In this document: piece by piece, positions 44,124-52,464 of the stretch | Position numbering within the stretch: the stretch's first letter is position 1 | Layout of the letters: every line of letters starts with the position of its first letter | Source of the DNA: CAIVAT01 sp037133475 | GTDB lineage: Bacteria; Bacteroidota; Bacteroidia; Bacteroidales; FEN-979 | Assembly: GCA_037133475.1 (NCBI GenBank) | Contig: JBAXOB010000001.1 | Coordinates: forward strand, 248,001 to 312,000 | Direction: 5' to 3' | DNA length: 64,000 nt | Program-made: the position numbers and the translations under genes | Notes under the pieces: model-generated | The model's input: only the letters and a program-made list of their open reading frames with translations | The model's database searches: none | Told to the model about the DNA's origin: nothing

Positions 44124-44186
44124 CCCGCCGGCCGGGAGATGACCAGGCTGCAAGTTCTTTTTACATTTAGTCCCAAATTATTTGTT

Positions 44187-45416
44187 ATGGCCAAAGAAGA
44201 GTTCCGGGTTTATGGTTATCGCTGGGTAATCCTGGCTGTGTTCATGTGCGTGGTGATGGTGAACCAGCTCCTGTGGATCACCTTTGCACCGGTCACCGGC
44301 AGCGCCGCGGCTTTTTACAAGGTTACGGATCTCAGCATCGGGTTACTGTCCATGATCTTCATGGTGGTCTATATCTTTGTCTCCATCCCCGCCTCCTGGG
44401 TCATCGACACCTATGGGTTCCGCGTGGCCGTGGGCATCGGGGCCGTGCTGACCGGGGTTTTCGGACTTATCCGCGGCCTGGCAGCCGACCATTTTGCCTG
44501 GGTTCTCATTGCCCAGACCGGGATTGCCATCGGCCAGCCATTCCTGCTCAATGCCATGACCACCGTTGCCGCCCGCTGGTTCCCCATCAGCGAAAGAGCC
44601 ATCGCCTCGGGGCTGGGTTCCCTTGCCATGTACCTCGGCATCATCTTCGGGATGATCCTCACGCCCTTCCTGGTGCTACAATCAGGAATCCCGGGTACGC
44701 TGGTTATTTACGGCATCGTGGCAGTCGCCTCGGCACTCCTCTTCATCATCTTTGCAAAGGAGCGTCCCCCGACACCCGCCTGCCTTCCTGGCCAGGAGGA
44801 GCGGTCGCTGGTATTCGACGGACTGAAAAGCATGCTGGGCAAACGCAACTACCTCCTGCTGCTGGTCATCTTCTTTATCGGGCTGGGGGTCTTCAACGCC
44901 GTGGCCACCTGGATCGAGGAGATCGTCAGGCCAAGGGGCTTTACCATCACCCAGGCCGGGGTTGCCGGCGGACTGATGATCCTGGGCGGACTGGTCGGGG
45001 CCGTTGTCCTGTCGTGGCTTTCGGATCATTACCGCAAAAGGGTTCCCTTTATCCTGACGGCATTGTCGGTATCCTGCCTGGGATTGGCGGGCATCACCTT
45101 TGCCACCCAGTACGAGCTTTTACTGGGATCATCATTCGTACTGGGATTTTTCCTGCTGAGCGCCGGTCCGATCGGATTCCAGTATGGCGCCGAAATCGCC
45201 TACCCCGCGCCCGAAGGGACCTCCAACGGGCTCCTGCTGCTCATGGGACAGATCTCCGGGATCATCTTTATCCTGGGAATGGACCAGCTCAAATCGGCCG
45301 GCACCGGTTCGATGACCCTCTCCCTGGTGATCCTGACGGGGTTGATGCTGGTGGCCTTTGCCGTCGCAACCCGGCTCCGGGAATCGACCTTGCTCACCGG
45401 AAAAAAGGAGGATTGA
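44187..45416 (+). CDS. MFS transporter, FLVCR-like
   Basis: 409 residues from the ATG at 44187; a 16-codon extension upstream is open but lacks a ribosome site. Twelve helices are predicted. YGYRWVILAVFMCVVMVNQLLW, in pieces YGYRWVIL and MVNQLLWITFAPV, plus IGQPFLLNAMTTVAARWFP match the FLVCR/DIRC2-like MFS group, which in animals moves heme or choline-type compounds. In bacteria substrates are mostly unknown. It follows the MBL hydrolase gene by 63 bases on the same strand and may export or import a product of the acyl-CoA block. Confidence 0.8.
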   Translation: MAKEEFRVYGYRWVILAVFMCVVMVNQLLWITFAPVTGSAAAFYKVTDLSIGLLSMIFMVVYIFVSIPASWVIDTYGFRVAVGIGAVLTGVFGLIRGLAADHFAWVLIAQTGIAIGQPFLLNAMTTVAARWFPISERAIASGLGSLAMYLGIIFGMILTPFLVLQSGIPGTLVIYGIVAVASALLFIIFAKERPPTPACLPGQEERSLVFDGLKSMLGKRNYLLLLVIFFIGLGVFNAVATWIEEIVRPRGFTITQAGVAGGLMILGGLVGAVVLSWLSDHYRKRVPFILTALSVSCLGLAGITFATQYELLLGSSFVLGFFLLSAGPIGFQYGAEIAYPAPEGTSNGLLLLMGQISGIIFILGMDQLKSAGTGSMTLSLVILTGLMLVAFAVATRLRESTLLTGKKED

Positions 45417-45492
45417 ACAAAAAAAAATTATCCCGGACACCCTGTATTTTAGAATAACTCCGTAACTTAGTGGTGAAGGAAGGAGATTTGCC

Positions 45493-46770
45493 ATGGCTCA
45501 CCACACCCTGAAGTCCCCCTATAACGGCCTGGCCGACAGGCTTAACCGTTTTCCCCAGGGAGCGCCTCCATCAGCGTTGCTGTTTAAAATCCTGAAAATA
45601 TTATTCAGTGAACGCGAAGCCGGCCTGGTATCGCTGTTGCCGGTCAAACCCTTTACCGCCAGGAGGGCCAGTGTTATCTGGAAACTTGACCTGAACGAGA
45701 CCCGTAAGATCCTCGATCAGCTTGCCGGCCGCGCCCTGCTGATCGATGTGGAATATTACGGAAAGAGCTTTTATACCCTGCCTCCTCCCATGGCAGGTTT
45801 TTTTGAGTTCTCGCTGATGCGGGTACGCGGCGATATCGACCAGCAGGCCCTCAGTGAGCTTTATTACCAGTACCTGAATGTGGAAGAGGATTTTATCAGG
45901 GCACTGTTTGCCAATGGCCAAACCCAGCTTGGCCGCACATTTGTCAATGAGCCGGCGCTTACACCTGAAAATGCGCTCCATGTGCTCGACTACGAGCGTG
46001 CGACGGAGGTGATCCGAACCGCCACCCACATCGGCGTTGGCATCTGTTATTGCCGCCATAAGATGGAACATATGGGAAGGGCCTGCAAGGCCCCCATGGA
46101 GATCTGCATGACCTTCAACAGCACGGCGGAATCGCTGACCAAACACGGCCACGCCCGTCGCATCGGTGCCTCGGAATGCCTCGACCTGCTGCAGCAGGCT
46201 TATGACCAGCAACTGGTGCAGTTTGGCGAGAATGTGCGGGAATCGGTGAACTTTATCTGCAACTGCTGCGGATGTTGCTGCGAAGCCATGATCGCAGCCC
46301 GGCGTTTTGCCCTCTTCAACCCGGTCCATACCACCAACTTCATTCCTGAAATACTCGAGGAAAAATGCACCGGCTGCGGGAAATGCGTCAATGTCTGTCC
46401 GGTGGAGGCCATGGCGCTGGTCTCGGCTAACAGGGCCAGCCAGCCCTGGCGGAAAAAGGCCCGGCTGGATGAGCAGGCATGCCTGGGCTGCGGCGTATGC
46501 GTGCGCGCCTGCCCCGAAAAAACGATCCTGCTGAAATCCAGGCCGAAAAGGGTGCTGACGCCCCTGAACGGCGCACATAAAGCCGTGTGTATGGCCATTG
46601 AACGCGGCAAGCTGCAGCACCTGATCTTTGACAACCGGGTGTTGTGGAGCCACCGCGCGCTGGCGGCCGTGCTGGGTGTACTGCTGAAACTTCCCCCGGT
46701 AAAACAGGTGATGGCCAGCGAACAGATCAAATCCAGGTTTTTTGAACGGATGATCCAACGAATGAAATAG
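45493..46770 (+). CDS. Iron-sulfur protein with two 4Fe-4S clusters and extra cysteine motifs
   Basis: 425 residues. The N-terminal ~100 residues look like a winged-helix or helical domain. Cysteines 185, 187, 198 and 205 (CYCRHKM...AC...C) and the dense CNCCGCCC at 256-263 precede two classical ferredoxin motifs, CTGCGKCVNVCP (292-303) and CLGCGVCVRACP (330-341). The C-terminus is a basic amphipathic stretch. 4Fe-4S dicluster proteins of this form occur in anaerobes and are thought to pass electrons; no partner enzyme is obvious here. A strong ribosome site (AAGGAGA) precedes the ATG. It follows the FLVCR-like gene by 76 bases on the same strand. Confidence 0.8.
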   Translation: MAHHTLKSPYNGLADRLNRFPQGAPPSALLFKILKILFSEREAGLVSLLPVKPFTARRASVIWKLDLNETRKILDQLAGRALLIDVEYYGKSFYTLPPPMAGFFEFSLMRVRGDIDQQALSELYYQYLNVEEDFIRALFANGQTQLGRTFVNEPALTPENALHVLDYERATEVIRTATHIGVGICYCRHKMEHMGRACKAPMEICMTFNSTAESLTKHGHARRIGASECLDLLQQAYDQQLVQFGENVRESVNFICNCCGCCCEAMIAARRFALFNPVHTTNFIPEILEEKCTGCGKCVNVCPVEAMALVSANRASQPWRKKARLDEQACLGCGVCVRACPEKTILLKSRPKRVLTPLNGAHKAVCMAIERGKLQHLIFDNRVLWSHRALAAVLGVLLKLPPVKQVMASEQIKSRFFERMIQRMK

Positions 46771-46791
46771 GCCTATCGCGCACAAAAACCA

Positions 46792-49700
46792 TTACGGCAT
46801 CCTGACAACCTTAAAAATCACCGGTTTCCCGCTGGTAGTTATAAATTGAATAAGGTAGATTCCCGGTTTCAGGGTGTTCCCGTCGAGCGCCAGGTGATGA
46901 AGCCCGGTAGTGACATCCGATTCATATGCGGTATTTACCGGAGTACCATTCATGTCCGTTACCCGGATAGCCAGGTGTGTGGCTGCAAGGCAGTTGTATT
47001 CAACCTTCAGCTGGCTGGTAAAGGGGTTGGGTCCCAGTTTGATCTTCGACAACTCCGGCGGGTTTGGGTCCCCGATGCCGATTACCACAGTGGTCTGTAC
47101 GGTATTTGAGGGCCCCGATTCATGCCCGGCGCGGTCGACCGTGGTGACGTAAAATTTATAGAGACCGTTCGACGGAACCGTCAGGAAATACTGGACTCCT
47201 ATGGTGCTGTCGAGTTTCGCAAAGGATCCCCCGCCATTGGTCGACATGTAGATGTTAAAGTGTCCGAAATCGGTGATATTGGGCTGATCCCACTGCAGCA
47301 TGATGTTTTGTGCCACCGGGTTGCTCAGGTGAAGGTTCTGGGGAGGCGGCGGGATGCCGTCGACAGCGCCGAAGGTGATCGTGCCATACCCTTCGGCCGT
47401 AAAGATATTCTGGTTGGTGCAGGGCCACCAGCCATCATAGTTGGCCGGGTCGTCGAGGGCAAAGATAAAGATGCCGCTCTGGTTCTGGCTGTTGAAGCCG
47501 ATCTGCCAGTTGTAGGTGGAGCCAAGCGGGATCACAAACTCGTAAACCACATGCCCGGTGGCTGCCGACACCTTGATCTGGGGGTTGGGCAGGTAAAAGG
47601 TGGTGCCGACGCCCCCGGTATTATAGATGGGGCGGAATTTGATCACATCCCCCGAGGCATAATGGGCTGCCCAGTAGTTGCCTTCGGTACTGTCGCCCGG
47701 GGCGGGATAGAGGCCGTCGTTGTTGTCGTCGACATAAAGGGCGATTTCATCATGGTCTTCGAGCACCTGGTCGTAGGTGTTGTCAACGGCCACGTAAAGC
47801 GCGGTTTTGGCGGCATTCACCTTGAACCAGGCCATCACGCTGCCGACAGGCCTGGGGATGTTATCCTTCCTGCCAAGGAAATTGGAGATATCCACCTCGA
47901 AGGCATCGCTCCATTCGCCGGGGCTGATGACGCCGTCGATGACCGGCGTGGTGCCCACCCAGGCGGAGATCTCTTTTGTTATAAATCCGGTGGCGATCCA
48001 TCCTTCGGCATCGTTGGAATAGGGACTTTCGAGCTGTCCCGGTAAAACGGCGGTCACTGCATAAAAATAATGGGTAAGGGGCAGGGCCGTATTATCGGTG
48101 TAGGTAAGCTGCCCGGTACCCACTGTTCCCAGCGGTGTTGCAGGATAAAAATCGAATGGGTATTGTTTGCGGTAGATGTTGTAACCGGTGCATCCAGGTG
48201 TGGGGGTGGGCTGCCACTGAAGGTCGACGGAAAGGCCGGCCCCCTGCGTTGCAGTAAGATATCCGGGAGCGATGCCGGCAGGCGTGAGGGTGACATCCTT
48301 CAGGGTTACCTGCCCGCCGGTAATCTGGACCCCGGTGATCTCCTTTGTGATATAGCCTACGGCGGAATAGTGAACGGTATAGGTACCTGCAGGGATGTAT
48401 TTGAGGATATAGCCGGAGGTGTCATTGGAAATTGTGAAATAATCGGTCAGCCCGATGATCTCGACCCTGACGCCGGCTTGTTGCGTAGTGCCCGATTTGA
48501 CGGCATGGCCGCTGAGCGTCCCGCCTCCCGGGTCGGAATTGAGGTTGTAGAGTTTGCCGCCGTTTCCAAAGGCCCTTGCGTGAACTGCCTTTCCCCCGGC
48601 CGAACATAACTTGCCATCGGCCGAAAGGTCGAGGCAGAAGATGGATCCCGGCGAATTGACAGTCAGGTAGGGCACACTGCTTTGTTTACGGAAGAGCAGG
48701 ATGTCGGGCGTAGCGTTGTTTACAGGACCCCAGCCGCCCGCGGCGATGATGGATCCGTCGGCACTGAGATCGACACACTGGACCATGTCGCCCATGTTGG
48801 GATAGATCCACAGCGGAACAGGCGAGTAGTTGTTGAATACGTACAATTCCCCATCATACCCGCCGGCGGTGGTGAAGATCAGGGTACCTACAGCGATGGT
48901 GCTGCCGTCGCCCGAGATCCCCATCCCGGCAACCCATGAATTGGTGCCGTTTACGGTATAATTCCACTTCTCAATGTAGGTTGCCGTGGAGTCGGCATAT
49001 TCCAGTAAAAAAACATGGCCGCTGAAGTCGCCGCTGACGATATACCTGCCGTTATCTGAAATGGCGGGCGGGTATTGATCGCCAAAGGCGGTTTGATAGA
49101 TTTGTGCGCCGGTTGCGGGATTCAGCACAAAGAGTTTGTTATTCGCCCCGCCGTATTCGCCCAGCAGAAGCCGGTTTGCGCTTTTGCTCAGCACCAGTGC
49201 CGTGTAGTTGCCCGCAAACGACTTAATCCACACCGGGGTGTTCTGGCCGACATGAAAACAATAGATAAAGGAAGAATCCTGGGTCACCTTGTTAACCCCG
49301 GCCACAAAAACCTGCAGGCCGTCGTTGCTGAGCTGGATTCCCTTGACAGCCCTGGAGATGGTGGCAGACCAGAGGGGAATTGATGAGCCGGAGGCATAAA
49401 CCTCAACCTGGCTGTTGACCCCGCTGGCAATGCGGGTTCCGTCCTCGGTCATATCGATCACCTCATCCCATGCCGTGATGGTAAAGGGAACCTCCCAAAG
49501 CGGTGTGCTCGTGCTGCCGTAAAGCGACAGCCGCTGGTTGTTGAGACCCCACCCGGCTGCCGTTTCCTGGCTCTGGGACGAGACCTTCACATAATTGTCG
49601 ATGGAGGCGGCATCGGTAGCCTGCCAGTTGATGCCGGGTGTAAGTGGCGCCATTGCGCCCCCGGCGGGCTGAACTGAACCTGCATTTGCTGCCTGCTGCA

Positions 49701-49824
49701 GCTCCAGGTGCATTCCTGTTTTGGGCGTTGTGACGGTTCGCTGCAGCCGTATTCCGCTGATCTGAGAGATGCCGGCCTGGGCAAAGAGGGCCAGCAGTGT
49801 GACAAGAAGGATAAATTTTTTCAT
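46792..49824 (-). CDS. Secreted T9SS protein: WD40/PQQ-like propeller, carboxypeptidase-like, FN3 and CBM9-like domains
   Basis: 1010 residues from the ATG at 49824 (MKKFILLVTLLALFAQAG, signal peptide); the longer frame overlaps the -7 box at 49846-49853. Residues ~80-430 form a propeller of repeats (LVLSKSANRLLLGEY, GISGDGSTIAVGT, DLSADGSIIAAGGWG). A CarboxypepD_reg-like domain (~445-520: GGTLSGHAVKSGTTQQAGVRVEI), an FN3, and a CBM9-like domain (~620-830: VIDGVISPGEWSDAFEVD, DEIALYVDDNNDG) follow. A second FN3 comes next, and the Por sorting domain (LGPNPFTSQLKVEYN ... GIYLIQF) ends the protein. Probably outer-surface, carbohydrate binding. No catalytic site is recognised. Confidence 0.85.
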   Translation of the reverse strand: MKKFILLVTLLALFAQAGISQISGIRLQRTVTTPKTGMHLELQQAANAGSVQPAGGAMAPLTPGINWQATDAASIDNYVKVSSQSQETAAGWGLNNQRLSLYGSTSTPLWEVPFTITAWDEVIDMTEDGTRIASGVNSQVEVYASGSSIPLWSATISRAVKGIQLSNDGLQVFVAGVNKVTQDSSFIYCFHVGQNTPVWIKSFAGNYTALVLSKSANRLLLGEYGGANNKLFVLNPATGAQIYQTAFGDQYPPAISDNGRYIVSGDFSGHVFLLEYADSTATYIEKWNYTVNGTNSWVAGMGISGDGSTIAVGTLIFTTAGGYDGELYVFNNYSPVPLWIYPNMGDMVQCVDLSADGSIIAAGGWGPVNNATPDILLFRKQSSVPYLTVNSPGSIFCLDLSADGKLCSAGGKAVHARAFGNGGKLYNLNSDPGGGTLSGHAVKSGTTQQAGVRVEIIGLTDYFTISNDTSGYILKYIPAGTYTVHYSAVGYITKEITGVQITGGQVTLKDVTLTPAGIAPGYLTATQGAGLSVDLQWQPTPTPGCTGYNIYRKQYPFDFYPATPLGTVGTGQLTYTDNTALPLTHYFYAVTAVLPGQLESPYSNDAEGWIATGFITKEISAWVGTTPVIDGVISPGEWSDAFEVDISNFLGRKDNIPRPVGSVMAWFKVNAAKTALYVAVDNTYDQVLEDHDEIALYVDDNNDGLYPAPGDSTEGNYWAAHYASGDVIKFRPIYNTGGVGTTFYLPNPQIKVSAATGHVVYEFVIPLGSTYNWQIGFNSQNQSGIFIFALDDPANYDGWWPCTNQNIFTAEGYGTITFGAVDGIPPPPQNLHLSNPVAQNIMLQWDQPNITDFGHFNIYMSTNGGGSFAKLDSTIGVQYFLTVPSNGLYKFYVTTVDRAGHESGPSNTVQTTVVIGIGDPNPPELSKIKLGPNPFTSQLKVEYNCLAATHLAIRVTDMNGTPVNTAYESDVTTGLHHLALDGNTLKPGIYLIQFITTSGKPVIFKVVRMP

Positions 49825-49845
49825 TTCATCAGGTTTTGACAGACT

Positions 49846-49853
49846 CAAAGTTA
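49846..49853 (-). promoter_or_regulatory. Bacteroidota -7 box TAACTTTG
   Basis: TAnnTTTG on the minus strand, 21 bases before the ATG at 49824. It excludes the longer open frame to 49866. Confidence 0.55.
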
Positions 49854-49964
49854 GCGTCAATTTCAACAGGTGTGACAGAAATCCCGGAAAAAACAGGAGT
49901 TTTCACTACTGAACCGCAATCATGCAGCAAGATTTGTCAAATCCGGTTCCCGACAACCAATACT

Positions 49965-50080
49965 GTTAACCACCATGACAATGTGAAAATTCAACCATGA
50001 TCACAAAATGAATTTGTTGTGTGGAATAACGCTTAAACGCTGCTTTGTGCCCTTTGTGCATTCTTTGTGCCATGGTGGTA
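49965..50080. repeat. Inverted-repeat intergenic element, copy 3 (diverged)
   Basis: 116 bases starting TTAACCACCATG and ending CATGGTGGTA, an 10-11 base terminal inverted repeat. The interior has TTTGTGC/GCACAAA-like units (CTTTGTGCCCTTTGTGCATTCTTTGTGC in part). It is longer and more diverged than the copies at 14088 and 16907. Confidence 0.7.
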
Positions 50081-50333
50081 AAAAAAACGCACATTAGCAT
50101 TTCAGGGTTTTATCATCAGGAATAAAATCCATGGCATGATACATACTTTTCACCATTTTCCAAAATTCCTTTGGAGGACACGGCTTTTTCCACTAATTTG
50201 TAACACCTGTCTCAAAATTTCGTCTTTTAACAACTTTCTTCTGACGATCAGGCAACAATCCCGAATAAAAACCCGATAAGACGATATCGCCAAAATTTTC
50301 AATTAACCGGCCACCCTCTTTACCTCACTTTGT

Positions 50334-51476
50334 ATGAAAACCAGTTTAACCCTTCTGTTTATCCTGTTTATCCTGGGCGGCCCGGTATTGGCCCAGTCAA
50401 AGATGCCGGTCATCAAAGCAACCTCGCTCCTGGTCGACATCCGCGATAATGGCAAACTGAGCAAAGGCAGCTGGACCATCACGCCAAAGGCAAAACCCGA
50501 TGTATATAAAACATCCTGTAAAAATTCGCAGGTTACCTTTATCACCGACAGGGATTCAATCACATTCAGGGTAAAACCCGGCAAACCCTATGATTTCGTG
50601 ATCCTGCTGAACGGGAAAGACACGGCCTGGACCCAGGTCTGGTACGAGCCTGTGCCCGCTTACCTGGATATTTTAAAGAAGGCACGGAAATACAATGAAT
50701 CGGATAACCGGGAGGTCCCGAAGTTTACCTACCAGCCGAAGGAATTTCCGGAGCTTGCCGCGCTGCGAAAAGGATTTAACCTTGATTCCGTTGCAGGCGG
50801 AGGCAACGAAGTTTCAAAGATCATCAACCTGATGCATTGGGTGCATAATCTCATCCCGCATGATGGCAACCACAACAATCCTGTTGTCAAGAATGCCCTG
50901 AGCATGATCGGCGAATGCAAACGCGAGAGAAAGGGGCTCAACTGCCGCGGCCTGGCTACCGTTCTGAATGAATGTTACCTCTCGATGGGCATCCGTTCCC
51001 GTTTTGTGACCTGTATGCCCAAGGATTCGGTCTTTAACGACTGCCACGTGATCAACATGGTTTGGACGGACGAACTGAACAAGTGGCTCTGGATCGACCC
51101 TACCAACGACGCCTACGTGATGAATGAAAAGGGGGAAATGCTGGGCATTTCTGAAGTGCGCCAACGGCTGATCGAAGGGAAAACAGTGATCCTGAACCCC
51201 GACGCAAACTGGAACCACCGATCCTCCGCGGTAAAGGAAGAATATCTCTTTAACTATATGGCCAAAAACCTCTACCGCTTCGAATGCCCCGTGAGCAGCC
51301 AATACGACACTGAAACCGCCACCAACGGAAAGAAAATCGACTATGTCGAACTCCTCCCCCTCGACGGCCTCAACCAGTCTCCCCAAAAGTCGGAGCAAAC
51401 CAGCAAAAGCTCCGGGCTGAAATTCCTCAATTACAAAACCAACAACCCCCGCCTCTTCTGGACCCGCCCTGAATAA
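50334..51476 (+). CDS. Secreted transglutaminase-like (cysteine) enzyme
   Basis: 380 residues with a signal peptide (FILFILGGPVLAQ). The catalytic triad of the transglutaminase-like fold is visible: Cys204 in GLNCRGLATVLNE, His238 in DCHVINMVW and Asp ~253 in WIDPTND. The N-terminal ~130 residues are a separate beta domain. Members of this fold are proteases, amidases or crosslinkers of the periplasm; the substrate is unknown. The last 30 residues (SKSSGLKFLNYKTNN) carry no T9SS signal. It is followed at 22 bases by the third 8/9-base repeat array. Confidence 0.82.
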   Translation: MKTSLTLLFILFILGGPVLAQSKMPVIKATSLLVDIRDNGKLSKGSWTITPKAKPDVYKTSCKNSQVTFITDRDSITFRVKPGKPYDFVILLNGKDTAWTQVWYEPVPAYLDILKKARKYNESDNREVPKFTYQPKEFPELAALRKGFNLDSVAGGGNEVSKIINLMHWVHNLIPHDGNHNNPVVKNALSMIGECKRERKGLNCRGLATVLNECYLSMGIRSRFVTCMPKDSVFNDCHVINMVWTDELNKWLWIDPTNDAYVMNEKGEMLGISEVRQRLIEGKTVILNPDANWNHRSSAVKEEYLFNYMAKNLYRFECPVSSQYDTETATNGKKIDYVELLPLDGLNQSPQKSEQTSKSSGLKFLNYKTNNPRLFWTRPE

Positions 51477-51497
51477 CCCTTCCCCACCATCATTGAT

Positions 51498-51638
51498 CGC
51501 ATTGCCTGCATTGTTTGCATTCCCTCATTCACGCATTCCTGCATTCCCGAATTCCTGCATTCCTGCATTATTTGCATTGTCTGCATTGTCTGCATTGTTT
51601 GCATTGTTTGCATTGTTTGCATTGTTTGCATTGTTTTG
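51498..51638. repeat. 8/9-base tandem array (TGCATTGTT / TGCATTCC)
   Basis: Starts 22 bases after the transglutaminase-like stop. Mixed units occur: 9-base TGCATTGTC and TGCATTGTT (seven or more in a row at the 3' side) and 8-base TGCATTCC/CGCATTCC. It runs up to the -7 promoter box of the next gene. Confidence 0.92.
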
Positions 51639-51646
51639 TATCTTTG
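51616..51646 (+). promoter_or_regulatory. Promoter with -33 box supplied by the repeat array (TTTG-N19-TATCTTTG)
   Basis: TATCTTTG at 51639-51646 is a perfect -7 box directly after the array. TTTG at 51616-51619, part of a TTTGCATTG unit, lies 19 bases upstream, the consensus distance. Further TTTG copies sit at 9-base steps (51607, 51625). Confidence 0.7.
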
Positions 51647-51734
51647 AATACGAATTGCAAGAGATAGCGATCCTTATTACCATGACAGCCCGGGATGAAT
51701 CCACCTGTATCATTCACCATCAATTCATTCAGTC

Positions 51735-52364
51735 ATGAAAAAGTCAATAGTTGTTTTATTGTTTATGTTGGCGGCCTCCCTCTCCTACGGACAACTAAAC
51801 CCTGTCAGGAATCTTAGCTGGCTCCACTGGTATGATTATCCTAACAATTTTTATTCGCTCAGCTGGGAAGTTCCGCTACCCTCCTCCACCGATACCCTTG
51901 CTGGATACAGGGTTTACCGCGACGACAGCCTTTGGAGATTCCAGACAGCGACAAACCTGTTCTGCATCGAGAATAACTGCCAGGACCCTGGATTCCTGCT
52001 GTTTTATCCATTCTGGATCAAGGTGACGGCCGTTTATAATTACAACATGGTGGAGTCGGAACTCAATGATTCGGTTTTCGACCATGGTTACGCCATCGGG
52101 GTCGGGGAAAAGGCAGGCAACATGGTCAGGCTGCTGGCAAACCCCGTGAGCCATGGTGAAATGATTACATTCACCGTTTCGGAAACCCTCTCCGGCGGCA
52201 GGGCGGTATTGCTCAACAGCCTGGGAATGAAGGTCCGCGAGATCATCATACCGTCGCAACCAGTACCGGTTGGTATGGATTCCCGCGGACTGCCTCCCGA
52301 CCTCTATTATTTAACCATAGGTAATAACAGGGCCCGGTCCACCCAAAAAATCATGATCAACTGA
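51735..52364 (+). CDS. Small secreted protein with FN3-like and T9SS sorting domains
   Basis: 209 residues. MKKSIVVLLFMLAASLSYGQ is a signal peptide. Residues ~22-115 resemble a fibronectin type III fold (VRNLSWLHWYDYPNN, SLSWEVPLPSS, LAGYRVYRDD, FWIKVTAVYNYNMVES). From ~128 a Por-type tail occurs (VRLLANPVSHGEMITFTVSE, GRAVLLNSLGMKV, LPPDLYYLTIGN). The usual C-terminal Lys-rich strand (STQKIMIN) is present, so it is probably exported by type IX secretion and lipid-linked at the surface. Function unknown. Its promoter uses the adjacent repeat array. Confidence 0.78.
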   Translation: MKKSIVVLLFMLAASLSYGQLNPVRNLSWLHWYDYPNNFYSLSWEVPLPSSTDTLAGYRVYRDDSLWRFQTATNLFCIENNCQDPGFLLFYPFWIKVTAVYNYNMVESELNDSVFDHGYAIGVGEKAGNMVRLLANPVSHGEMITFTVSETLSGGRAVLLNSLGMKVREIIIPSQPVPVGMDSRGLPPDLYYLTIGNNRARSTQKIMIN

Positions 52365-52386
52365 TCCCGGAACAACACCTGCCATA

Positions 52387-52414
52387 CTTCATGCGTTATG
52401 CATAACGCGTGAAG
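52387..52414. repeat. 28-base near-perfect palindrome
   Basis: CTTCATGCGTTATGCATAACGCGTGAAG pairs with itself at 13 of 14 positions per arm; the inner 16 bases GCGTTATGCATAACGC are perfect. It lies between the small T9SS gene and the esterase gene and has no T-run after it, so an operator or protein site is as likely as a terminator. Confidence 0.7.
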
Positions 52415-52464
52415 CGTCATGTGTCACAGGTTAAATTCCACGATAATGCAAATCAAACCAACCC

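Larger units (their letters stand above)
49825..50333. other. Divergent intergenic region with inverted-repeat element
   Basis: About 510 bases between divergent genes. It contains the minus-strand -7 box, the inverted-repeat element at 49965-50080, and AT-rich sequence before the transglutaminase-like gene. No gene seen. Confidence 0.6.

Noticed and set aside
49825..49866. Longer start for the CBM9/T9SS protein
   Set aside because: The added residues precede the signal peptide and overlap a -7 box; ATG at 49824 is better.
22302..51638. CRISPR array
   Set aside because: The units are 8-9 bases with no spacers and no cas genes; they are simple tandem repeats.
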